Shown here: piece by piece, positions 22,914-33,090 of the stretch
Position numbering within the stretch: position 1 is the stretch's first letter
How the letters are laid out: each line of letters starts with the position of its first letter
Assembly (NCBI GenBank): GCA_030848705.1
Contig: CM061240.1
Span: forward strand, 122,686,998 to 122,750,997
DNA length: 64,000 bases
Direction: 5' to 3'
From: Heracleum sosnowskyi
Lineage: Eukaryota > Streptophyta > Magnoliopsida > Apiales > Apiaceae
Translations under genes and position numbers: made by a program
Notes under the pieces: model-generated
The model's database searches: none
Seen by the model: only the letters and a program-made list of their open reading frames with translations
Told to the model about the DNA's origin: nothing

Positions 22914-24572
22914 TGTTGACTCGTAAACACGCAAGTATACGCGATCACAAATAGCAAGTGATAAGTAAGATTCGTTCCGCAGAGACTAGGTGTAAATGCC
23001 AAATTTAGTACTTATGCAGCAGTGTATGGTTACTTCTTAATGCTTGACCAAGTATCAATTTGAGTTTTGAATTAAACTAATTTAATTAACTAAGCAAGAC
23101 TAAATTATCAATAAAGAGTTCTTATATATGAGAAACATGGGATTCCAATTTCATTGAATATTTCACTAAAGGCTGACACATTAAATCGACATAAGTGATA
23201 AACAGGATAATTAATCAGATAACACGACAATAATACGAGCTACTTTTCAGTACACTCGTATCAAACCACTTAATATCCACAAAAGATAGAAATCAAGAGG
23301 TCACCAAATTATATTCAAATCATATATGTCTATACAATCTGGAAACACAATTGGTTTAAGCACAAGTTATCTTTATAATTACATGGAGCAATATATATTG
23401 GTCATATCATATCACTAATCATGAACATCAAATTAATTCATGAATCCATGCTAGTATGGCAAAATCTCAATCCTAGAATCCACTTTCGCATTCATCAAGG
23501 ATCAATAAATTAGATGCTAGCTACACATCTATCAATTAAATCAACCATACTAGATTATCGCAATTAAATCACCCAATAATCAATTACAGATCAAACACAA
23601 TAATTACGTAAACAAATCCATTAGAACCCCATGATAATGATTAGTTCATAATTGAACCTTTCACCATCATGGGTTCTAGAGAAAACATGGTTCTAGAAAA
23701 CAAATAATAATAGAAGAGAAAATAGGGTTAGAAATAAATCCCCAAATAGTGTGAAGAAGAATACAAATGATCCAAAATAGATTAGGCCTCCTTGCTTGTC
23801 ACTAGCTTGAAGATCCACCCTCTAAAGTGTTTGGAATGATAATAATAAAACTAAAATTGTCTTAGCTAATTGTTGATAGGAAGAAAAATAATAATCACTA
23901 CTACTAGTCCCCTTAGTATATCTTGATTTTTCAGCATAAACATGAATATGCCCTAAATTACATGGGCCTCAAAACTAGACCCGAAACCTTCAGCCCAAAC
24001 CACGCACTACTCTCGCACATCCCTCAGCCGACTTCCGCGCAGTAGCGCGCACGAACCGCGCAGGAGCGCGCCTCAACTCCTGGACAAACTTTCCGCGCTA
24101 TAGCGCCTGCACAGCGCATGCCTCGCGCAGCTGCGCATCCAACCCGCGCAGGAGCGCTTGAAGTCTCCTGGAAACACCCTTAGCTGCGCTACAGCGCCTC
24201 CCACGGGGCAGGAGCGCATCCCTTCCGCACATCCCTCGCGCAGCTGCGCCCTTAGTCGCGCAGGAGCGCCTGGAAATCCCTGGAAAAACCTTGGCTGCGC
24301 AGTAGCGCCTGAAACCATGCGCAGCAGCGCCTCTATCCTCCTGGAAAACCCACAAAGCTAACCACTTGACTTGTTGCCAAGATAACTTGTTTACTTGCAT
24401 CGACTTAGGTAAATTTCACACCACCACCACATTGCTTTAGCCCAAAATGCCTTCAACGACACAACCTACACAAATTACATAAAAACACAATACTTGGCAA
24501 CGAAACTCGAGAACTTGCAAACGTTTTCAGTCAAAACAGAAGGTAAAGAGTGGACATGAACTCCACCTATCA
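22914..24572. mobile_element. Solo LTR-like insertion (TG...CA, TSD GTTTC)
   Basis: Begins TGTTGACTCGTAAACACGC and ends CACCTATCA, flanked by GTTTC on both sides (22909-22913 and 24573-24577). Nothing inside codes for gag or pol and no second LTR copy is present, so a 1,659-bp solo LTR, or a very small non-autonomous LTR element, fits best. It interrupts exon 2 of the antisense gene and therefore postdates the gypsy element. Orientation is undetermined. It contains a CpG-rich palindrome cluster at 24031-24340. Confidence 0.8.
24031..24340. repeat. Cluster of GCGC-N4-GCGC dyads
   Basis: About ten 12-bp units of form GCGC(N4)GCGC, with cores AGTA, AGGA, TATA, AGCT, TACA and AGCA, plus one or two degenerate units, spaced about 20-40 bp apart. 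The cluster is strikingly GC- and CpG-rich in an otherwise AT-rich window. The core varies while the GCGC arms are kept. Confidence 0.85.
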
Positions 24573-25317
24573 GTTTCATCATCCTTGGGCTCGTTGGGTT
24601 TACTGATAAAGGCCGCAGCTGTAAAAACAAACAAAAAATGATTACTGGAAATCTCAAAAAATTACGGAACAAAGTTCCCCAATCCCCACCTTCCCAGACA
24701 AGGTACATAAATTCATTCTTCCACCTAGGGTTGTTATCAGGAAGAAACTTTGGGTGGAAAATGAAGGGAAGACCAACCCTATGGCTAATGTAGACCCAAC
24801 CCAAGTTGTTGGCAGAACTGTTCTTAAACTGAAATATCTTTCTAAACAAAGGGACAGAAAGAGGAAATTTATTACGCAAACACAAAACCATAAAACAGTT
24901 AATTATCCTCTAGGCATTTGTGGGTAATTGACAAGGGTTTACTTGGACATCTTCCAGAAGTCTAGGTATAAATTCACGAAATGGGAACCTAAGACCGGCG
25001 ACTATGGCGTCTCTATAAATACATAGGGCGTTGGATCGCCAATGACATGAACGGTCGCCGGCACCGGCAGTAACTAATTTTAAGGGGGCTTTAACCCTAT
25101 ACATCTTATTATAATCTTTGATTTTGTCTACATCATGGAATTTATTACTACAATCGTATGAATCTAAGGCAGACACAGACGGGTATTCATCCTCACGTTC
25201 GTTAATCATATCATGCAAATACATGTATTTAGAACGAATAGGAATGGGGGTACCTCGTTTGGATGCAGAGTTCATTTTCTGGAGACGTTGGGAAGCACGA
25301 TCAGCCATTTCAAAACC

Positions 25318-25530
25318 CAGAAAAAGCCCAGAAATATTCAAATCTTCATGCGAAAAAACCGAGAATCTTCAAATCTTCAAGCGAAAAAACCCAGATTATT
25401 CAAATATTCAAGAAACAAAACCCAGAATCTTCAAACCTTCAAGGAAAAAAACCCAGAATCTTCAAATCTCCAAGGAAAAAATCCTAGAATCTTCAAATCT
25501 TCAAACGGAAAAACCCAGAAACCGGTGATT
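25318..25530. repeat. 31-33-bp tandem repeat, about 6-7 units
   Basis: Unit AACCCAGAATCTTCAAATC plus TTCAAGGAAAA, repeated with small changes. It lies just upstream of the ATG of the antisense gene, so on the minus strand it would be in its 5' leader or promoter. Confidence 0.85.
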
Positions 25531-25799
25531 TCAATCGAAAAATCTCGCCGGGAATCGCCTTGCCGCAGAGCCTCACAGAGAAATTTTTGGGGAAATTCTA
25601 GCAGAGTAACTTTGAGAAATAGAATGTGAGAAGTGAGAAATGTTGAGTAAAACTTCACACTTATATAGAAAGGACAGCCGGTCATTGGGCCAGTCAAAAG
25701 GAAGGGCAACCGGCATTGTCCGGTTAAGCCCAATAGATGTCAAGCGAAACCCAAAGAGGAAATGGGCCCAAAAATAAATAAAAGAAATATAAAGTATTC

Positions 25800-26285
25800 C
25801 TACCCTACGACTACAATCCTGGTCAAACCCTACGACCTCATCCTGGTCGAAGGTGTTCGACCAGGAGCTAAAATGGGAGAAATGTTCGACCTCAAATGAG
25901 GTTGAACCCCACGACATCCATCCTGGTCGAAAGTGTTCGACCAGGAGCTAAAATAGAGCATATTTTCGACCACGATCCTGGTCGAAACCCTACAACCTCA
26001 TCCTGGTCGAAAGTGTTCGACCAGGAGCCAAAATAGAAAATGTTTTCGACCACGATCCTGGTCGAAACCCTACGACCTCATCCTGGTCGAAGGTGTTCGA
26101 CCAGGAGCCAAAATAAAACATATTTTCGCCACGATCCTGGTCGAAACCCTATGACCTCATCCTGGTCGAAGATGTTCGACCAGGAGCCAAAATGGAGCAG
26201 ATATTCGACCAGAATCCTGGTCGAAAGTGTTCGACCAGGAGTAAAGTGAGGCAAATTCGACCAGAATCCTGGTCGAAATTATGCC
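25800..26285. repeat. 80-bp tandem array with hairpin cores
   Basis: About six units; the best preserved (25970-26209) are 80 bp each. Every unit contains CCTGGTCGAA, 3-6 bases, then TTCGACCAGG, a 10-bp perfect stem. The array lies just before the PPT and 3' LTR, the hypervariable 3' region where Tat-type elements are known to generate satellite-like repeats. Confidence 0.9.
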
Positions 26286-26476
26286 AGAGTTTCGAATTTT
26301 GGATTATTTTCCAGAAAATGAATAAAAAATCTCGATCCTATTTTGGGAAAATTATAGAAATTGGTTTAGAACTATATGTTCGCAGAACCAGACTAGTATG
26401 AAAAATACAAAAGCAAACTCTGTAACTCCCGAATGAAATAACTTCTACGATAATCTAAAAAAGATTTTCCTAGAAG

Positions 26477-26488
26477 TTGGGGGGCAAA
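26477..26488 (+). other. Gypsy polypurine tract
   Basis: TTGGGGGGCAAA immediately before the TG of the 3' LTR; expected primer site for plus-strand DNA synthesis. Confidence 0.75.
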
Positions 26489-26865
26489 TGATATGGGCTG
26501 AAAAATGTGATAAATTCTCCAAAGAAGGATCTAAAATCTCAATTAAAGGAAATTAATTAGTCACAGTCCTTATCCTACAACAAGGAAAAGACTTGCCCAA
26601 CAAGGAATACAATTCTTATCAAGAAGGAGACTTATTTGCTAAGTCTCCTAAACATACTCTAAATACGAGGCTCCTGACGCCTATATAAGGACCCTGGTCC
26701 CTCACATTAGAACTACGTTTTTTGGTTTGATTCTCAACATTGATTGAGATACGTAGGCATGTTGTGAGGGCCGACTTAGTCACGAAACACGAGAACAACC
26801 ATTAAGGCTCGAAAGCTCTTAAACCCTAGCAGTTAATTTACTAGTACGTTTTTTATTCCACAACA
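26489..26865 (+). repeat. Gypsy 3' LTR (377 bp, deleted)
   Basis: Ends in CCACAACA before TSD CTCAT. It lacks about 149 bp present in the 5' LTR; the deletion ends share AAAAT, suggesting a microhomology- or template-switch-mediated loss. Confidence 0.93.
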
Positions 26866-27159
26866 CTCATCATTGTCTTTGGGTCTTCATCAAGTACCTA
26901 AAATTTACATAAGAAGCAAAAATTAGTACACCTAATAATTAAGAACTATTAGCTAATTAAATAAAAAATAAGCATGAAGATAAAATTTCTTAAATAAGCA
27001 AGAAGATGAACAAAGTGAATGAGATGTGAAATTGATTTGAAGAAGATGGAGATATAGGGAAGAAGATGAAGAGAGAGAGAAGAAAATTGAAGTGAAATGA
27101 GAAAAAATAAATGATTTTATTATAAGTAATAAGAAGATGAAAAATAAATTTGAATATTT

Positions 27160-27560
27160 CGTTTGGACACAATTTTTGAATTTTTCGTTTGGGCGCAATT
27201 TTTAAAATTTTCGTTTGGGCGCAACTTTTAAAATTTTCACTTGGGCGCAATTTTTAAATTTTTCATAACATGGTAGCTTATTTCCTACTGTTAATGGTAG
27301 GTTGTGATTCTCGGCGCAATTTTTGAATTTTTGCTTTGGGCGCAATTTTTGAATTTTTAGTTTTAGGCGCAATTTTTGAATTTTTTCGGGAAATTGTTGC
27401 TTATTTCCAACCGATAATGGTAGGTTATGATTCTCGGAGCCATTTTCGAATTTTTGGTTTGAGCGCAAATTTTGAATTTTAGTTTTAGGCGCAATTTTTA
27501 AACTTTTTGTGAAATTGTAGCTTATTTCCTACCGATAATGGCAGGGTATAGGTTTTCGCA
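27160..27560. repeat. GTTTGGGCGCAATTTTTGAA tandem repeats
   Basis: About ten diverged units of some 26 bp (GTTTGGGCGCAATTTTTGAA plus TTTTT), interrupted by TTATTTCCTACCGATAATGG-type blocks belonging to the CACTA-like host element. On the minus strand the units stay open for some length, giving a repetitive Lys-rich translation, which I take as coincidence. Confidence 0.7.
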
Positions 27561-27672
27561 CAATTTTTTTTAAAAAAAATAAACATAATAATTTTTTAAA
27601 ATAATATTTTCGACGATGGAAACGTAATGATAATTAAGATCTATGGATTTATGTGGGAGGGTAAATGATTTG

Positions 27673-29055
27673 TTACCCTAATTTTATTCTTTTATTATTT
27701 TAATTTTATTCTTTTATTAGTTGTGCGCGGTAAATTCAATATTTTGGTGAAAATTTTTGCGGAAATTGCCAAATAAATTGTGTTGTGTGGATTCGTACAA
27801 CTGCCCTCTCTAGGAATAACCAAGTGCACAACATCTGCGCCAACACCGTTGTTAGTACTAAATCTGCAATTAACTTATATATCATATTCCTGTTCAAGTT
27901 TTGTAAATTATAAGTTTGATAGATATATTCATTATAAAATATAGGAGCTTAAATTAAAAAAAATCTAAAATTTTACATATAGCTAAGAAATCAACATATT
28001 TAATCATCCGTAACGTTAGATCGTTGAAAAAAATCAAAAAGTAATTAGGTTTTATTTTTTATCAAACTACAAAACGACGTTTCATGTAAAAAAATTTAAT
28101 TTATTCATACGTCTTTATATTTTTTATTTTTTTCGATATAATTAGGTTTAGCGAATAACATAAGAACATAAAAATGTAAGTTTAAATCAACTAATTTTTA
28201 TCCTGTACTACTAAAATGAGTAGATCTTTATGTCCGTAGAGTTTGATTAACAAAAAACATGATAACCGATCAAAAAAAATATAATAAAAACAATTTATAC
28301 CCTAATTTTATTTATTATTATTATTTTATTAATCGTTTTGATGTGCGAGGTAAATTCAATTTTTTCGTAAAATTTATGGAAGAAATCGCCAAAATTTTGG
28401 ATTGCACGGATTGGAACCCTTGCCCTCTCCAACCATCTCCAACAATAACCAAGTGAACAACCACTACACCAAACAAGCTTTTTATACTAAATCAGCAAAT
28501 AATTGATATATGATATTCCAATTCTAGTTTTGTAAAGTACAAGTTTGATAAATAGATTTATTATAAAAATATAAGAGGTTAAATTTAAAAAATCCAATAT
28601 TTTATATACAGCTAAGAAATCAACGTATTTAATCATTCGCAATGTTGGATTTTTGGGAAAAAATCAAAAAAAAATCAAAAAGTATAACCCTAGACAACCC
28701 CTAAAACATGAGTATAAACTCTAACTCAATTTTCTAACACTCGTTTTCAAAATGAATTTAACTTTTTATAATTCCTTTTTGTCTAAATTTTTTTCCTTAG
28801 CTTCATCAAACTACAAAACGACGTTTCATATAAAAAAAAATTAATTTATTCATATGTCTCTATATTTTTAATTTTTTTTCGATCTAATTAGATTTTAACG
28901 AAGAACATAAGAATATAAGTTTAAATCAATTAATTTTTATCCTCCACTACTAAAATGAGTAGATCTTTATGTCTGTAAAGTTTGATTAACAAAAAACATG
29001 ATAATCGATCAACAAAAAATATAATAAAAACACTTTATACCCTAATTTTATTTTT
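27673..29055. repeat. Direct duplication, two units of about 600-750 bp
   Basis: The sequence from TACCCTAATTTTATTC through GCGGTAAATTCAATATTTT, GCCCTCTC...AATAACCAAGTG and CTACAAAACGACGTTTCAT to CATGATAACCGATC is repeated in the same order from about 28290. The copies have diverged by substitutions and indels; the second carries an extra stretch at about 28680-28790. No coding content. Confidence 0.7.
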
Positions 29056-29510
29056 TTATTATTTTATTAATCTATCAAAACCTACCATTATTGGTAGGAA
29101 AGCTGTACAGAAATGGGCCGATTTGACTAGGTCGATTTAACACCACACAGCACACACTACAAAAGCAAAGAGGTGGTGGGTCCAACATTTGACCGGTCTA
29201 TTTCCTACCTATTTCGGTGGGAAATAAGCATGACACCTGCATCAATTAAAAAAATGCACGACGAATGATATAGATTGTGAGACCAAACAAAAACAAAACC
29301 AACCTTTTTCTATCATATGTGGTAGGTTTTACGTTCCTACCATATATGGAAGGAAATGACCCTAGCAAAATGAAAATATTTCTTATTTAAAAAAAAATTG
29401 TTTATTATTTTAAAATATATGATAGGGCTCATGATGTGGATGGTGGGTTACCATCATGAATAAAACCTACCACATTTAGTAGGTTTTACTTTACTTATTT
29501 TATACTTTAA

Positions 29511-29957
29511 ATATTGGTGGGTCTCATCACTTTACTTTTTTTCTTTACCCTTCTCCATTAATTTACCTATTTTCCCTAAACTTCGTGGCCAACCAAATGA
29601 TAACGATTAGGTGGGACTATCTTACTTGCATAACATTTAAATCCTGAACTTAGATATCACCCACTTGCATATGTTTTAGAAAGTGTTATATAAATACAAT
29701 ATTTGTATTCCTTAAAAAAATGATATGCAAGTCATATGCACTTGCGTGCATATGACTACAATAGTATCCTTTTAATATCTAACTAGAACTTTGTTAAAAT
29801 TATAACCCCTAATCTATAATAGTATCCTTTCAAATTACAATAAATTATTTATATTATAAAATCATTGAAATCATAAAATTACAAAATATATATTATTTTA
29901 CTCCATGTTAAAATAAACCGGTGGGATTATATATATATATATATATATATATACATA
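29511..29957. other. No gene; AT spacer with (AT)n microsatellite
   Basis: An AT dinucleotide run at about 29930-29953 directly precedes the Helitron-like terminus. Nothing else is recognised. Confidence 0.6.
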
Positions 29958-32453
29958 CTAGCTTATAACCCGTGCGATACATGGTTTTTTAAATCTTATT
30001 TATTATATTTTATTCATAATTATATTTTTATTATTCATGCAACACACGACTCTTTTCTTAATATCTATAATTATGTTTATTTATAAATATTTTAATATTT
30101 AAAATTTATTAGTTTACATGATTAAATTTGTTAAAAAAGATTTAGCCAAAAATAATTATAGTTAAAATTTTGATATTTATTAGATTTTACACGGTCAATT
30201 TAATATTTGATTATATTGAGTTATAAAAGTTAGGTTTGAACAATTTTACGGGTGATAAACAAATTTTGAAGAGAAGTTGCCCCAAATACCAATATTTAGT
30301 GCTAGCGGTCCTATTTACCCACCAGTTGCGCATAACAAACTTGCGTACACAGATTGCGCATTATAGCCATGCGCACAGTTCATTTAACAGCAACATCACC
30401 ACCAACAACTTACTTGTGGGGTCCGTATGTGACTTTTATACATGCAATGCGGGTTCAGGGCCACCTATCGAACACATTTGCATTCTCCTGCTACAGCACA
30501 CCTTAAAGCACAATCAAGTATGTGTACATCAAATAATCAAAAAAATGATGATATCCTTAAATTGGAGATGACTCACCTTCGTCATGCTAAACCATCACTA
30601 CCACTAAACTAAAATTACCTATTCCAATGTTAACAACTACGCATATATAAAATGTGAATCCGGTGAGTATTCAGGACAACTTCCCCGAGTGTTGGTATTT
30701 TGGGCATCCCAACCTCATAAATGAGGTATTTTGGGCATTTTTTCCAATTTTACAGCCCAGGTGAAATCACAAAATAATCTTTCATTTATTAATGGTTTAA
30801 CAGTTCTTTTTCACTTAAAAACTACTCTGAAACAAAAAAAAGAAGAAAATGACAAAATTTAATGTTGAGAATTTTATTCGATTTATAAAATCTACTTATA
30901 TCTAGTTTAGATTATTAGAATACCCTTTATTAATCAAATACAATTTTTAATTTTAAAACTCAATGAACTTTATCTATCTATTTAAGATCAAACGATCTTT
31001 ATTATTTTGGTATTAAATGATTTTCCTTATTTAGTTACAACTGTTTTTATGTTTTAACTTTTGGGAAAATCCAATCATAATATAATATCTTTTAACTTAT
31101 ATCATTTTTAGATAATAACTTCTTCTTTTTATATGATATAATTTTGATCATCTATTTTTAAAAGTATTGGATCTAACAGTTGATAATGTTTTGGCGACGA
31201 AACTACCAGGATAATATCATGTACAATGCACAGATCATTTTTTAAAATTTATGAATATATTAAATCATTAATTTTTCTTAATATTTATATATTTTTTTAT
31301 TTTTTTAAATATTTATTGATAAAATATAATATATTTTTTGTAATATGTTCATGATGCGGGAACTTTGAACTTTTGAATTACCAATTAAAATATAAATATT
31401 TTTTTCGTATTAGTTCTTTAGTTAAAGTAGTACAACATGACGATCAAAATTCTATATAAAATCCATTTTGTTTATATTATATCCTATATATATAATCATT
31501 GGGTCTTTCAAATTAAATTGTTGAGATCGTTACATATAACACTAAAATTATTATGTCGAATGATCTAAGGTTTTAATCTGCCAACAACATATTAAAATTT
31601 ATAGGTTTTTTTTGCAAAATCAGACTTTTTTTTTCACAAACACAGGTTATTTTATATTTTTTTTGTAAAAATACGATTTTTCATAAAAGTGCCATACTAA
31701 CTGTTAACAAACTTTTTACGTTTCGAATTTAATAATTTACAATTTATATAGATTAAAAAAGTTAGTTCTATTTTTTAGTAGCTGAGTTTAAAATTTTAAA
31801 AAACACTTTTTTTTTGTATTTGAATATAGTCCTACTAACAATGAAATTAGGTCTCTTTTTTAGTAGATGAGTTCTTATAAAACAAAACCACCAAAAACCA
31901 CCATTTGCTTATAATTTATTATTTAATAATAAATAATATTTGATTAGTTGTTATCTAAAACTTAATAAAACAAGATAAAAATATGTACGATTTTATAAAA
32001 TTTTATCTTCGTATTATTATATTCTTTGCTGATTTGAATTTTTCTTATATTGATTTGAAATTTTTATTTAAAGGAACATAGATTTCTAATTTGGGCTTTA
32101 TCTTGTGTTTTAAAAATCAGATTTTGACGATTTTACAGCCCACATAAAGATAACTAAAAAATATTTAATTTAATGATGGTTTAACAATTTTTATCTAAAT
32201 AGAATTGTTCATAAATGGAAGAGAAAAGAAAGTCACGAATTTTTTACATGCAGAATTCTATTTAATATAGAAAACCTATTTATATTTGGTTTAAATTATC
32301 AAAATACACTTCTTCAGAATTTAAATAAAATCCTACTATTAATTAAATTTTATTTATCTAGTTAAGATTTAATGATCCTTATTAATTTGGTCGTCGTACT
32401 ATCAAAACCAAAATTTTCCTTAAGGTCCCTATTATGCTTATTATATATAAAGA
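29958..32453 (-). mobile_element. Minus-strand Helitron-like element
   Basis: On the minus strand the sequence ends CCATGTATCGCACGGG, TTATAAG, CTAG, then T: an imperfect hairpin about ten bases before CTAG|T, as in Helitrons. A plausible 5' end is at 32453, where the minus strand reads A|TCTTTATATATAATAAGC, starting TC after A as Helitrons require. That gives 2,496 bp. The interior is AT-rich and non-coding, so it would be non-autonomous. The 3' end is better supported than the 5' end, since a similar 5'-like string recurs near 33177-33200. Confidence 0.5.
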
Positions 32454-33090
32454 TTTAATATAATAAGGATATAAAGTATGTACTTATATAAGTATCATAC
32501 TAACTGACTTAGCAAAAAAAGTATCATACTAACTGATTTTACTTTTTATATTTCATTTTTATTTACAGTGTATATAAATTTAAATTACATTATTATTTAA
32601 AAATTATTAAACATAATAAACATATGTTATGATTATATAAATTTTATTCTCGTATTATTATATTCTTTATCAATTTAAAATTTTTCTTAAATTTATTTTA
32701 ATATTTTATTAAAAGAAACATAGAATTTCTATATTTAAAAGAATTAGGGAAAAAAATTAAATTGGTGCTAAAATAATAAAAAAATATTTCCTTAGCAAAA
32801 TAAAATAATTACTAAATTTAGATACTCACTTTACTATTTGGGCTGTATATTGAGTTTAGAAATTGAATTTTGACGATTTCACAACCCACACAAATCTAAT
32901 GAAATTATCTTTAATTTAATGGTTCAATAATTATTATTATCTAACTTGACCTACAAATAAATCGAAGAGAAAAGATAGTTAAGAATTTTTACATAAATTG
33001 TTTTATTCAATATAGAAAACCAATTTATAATTGGCTTAAATTATCAAAATACACTTCTTAGTATTTAAATAAAATCCTACTTTTATCAAA
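30757..33090. repeat. Three diverged direct copies of a 200-bp block
   Basis: Blocks at about 30757-30926, 32136-32340 and 32881-33090 share the order ACAGCCCA...TTTAATGGTTTAACA...GAAGAGAAAAGA...TTCAATATAGAAAACC...TTATCAAAATACACTTCTT...AAATAAAATCCTACT. They look like repeated ends of one AT-rich element family. No coding content. Confidence 0.6.

Larger units (their letters stand above)
21989..25308 (-). pseudogene. Antisense intron-containing gene of the Tat element
   Basis: A gene opposite to gag-pol. Exon 1 runs 25308-24666 (ATG at 25308, MADRASQRLQ; donor GTAATT). Exon 2 starts at 24618 after TTTTTACAG, is split by the solo LTR at 22914-24572 and resumes at 22908 down to about 22616. Exon 3 is 22531-21989. 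Across the insertion the frame is restored when one GTTTC copy is dropped. Exon 1 has one TAG (24910-24912), and the exon 2 donor looks mutated (no GT at the expected place). The product would be about 500 aa with a globular N-terminal half (FHPKFLPDNNPRWKNEFMYL), a WRPNWGIRK region, and a charged coiled coil (EKVKSLKEALARKEKELADA) with an acidic Ser-rich tail. Such antisense ORFs are known from Tat/Retand elements; their function is unknown. Confidence 0.75.
15415..26865 (+). mobile_element. Ty3/gypsy (Tat/Retand-like) LTR retrotransposon
   Basis: An 11,451-bp element. LTRs begin TGATATGGGC and end CCACAACA. The TSD is CTCAT (15410-15414, 26866-26870), the PBS starts TTTGGCACCGTCTGTG and the PPT is TTGGGGGGCAAA. 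Order: 5' LTR, gag, protease, reverse transcriptase, RNase H, integrase, an antisense gene, tandem arrays, 3' LTR. The pol order (RT-RH before integrase) is gypsy. The antisense gene after pol and the long repeat-rich 3' region are known features of Tat/Retand-type plant elements. All genes are damaged. A 1,659-bp solo LTR is nested inside at 22914-24572. Confidence 0.93.
14489..29510. mobile_element. CACTA-like element split by a gypsy insertion
   Basis: The left end is CACTACACCAAAAATGGC (14489), a typical plant CACTA terminus. Subterminal sequence is full of short GGTAGGAAAT/ATTTCCTACC motifs, which reappear at 27270-27550 and 29080-29500 on the other side of the retrotransposon (15415-26865). 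The pre-insertion site is recovered by joining 15414 to 26871. The expected right end (TTTTGGTGTAGTG) was not found, so the 29510 limit is only where the motif ends. A short acidic string near 15340-15414, on the minus strand, could be the damaged C-terminus of a transposase. No intact TNP2-like gene is visible. Confidence 0.55.

Noticed and set aside
24073..24400. Arg/Ala/Cys-rich open frames over the GCGC cluster
   Set aside because: CpG-rich repeats create stop-poor frames in several phases; no coding signature.
25800..26285. Regular repeats that could be mistaken for a CRISPR array
   Set aside because: Units are contiguous 80-bp tandem copies without unique spacers, inside a plant retrotransposon; no cas genes.
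26040..26401. Open frames over the tandem array
   Set aside because: Produced by the 80-bp repeat; repetitive translation without domain content.
27202..27468. Minus-strand open frame (Lys/Asn-rich repeats)
   Set aside because: Explained by the 26-bp tandem repeat.
30236..30571. 111-aa open frame
   Set aside because: No domain, lies across a putative MITE, and composition matches non-coding surroundings.
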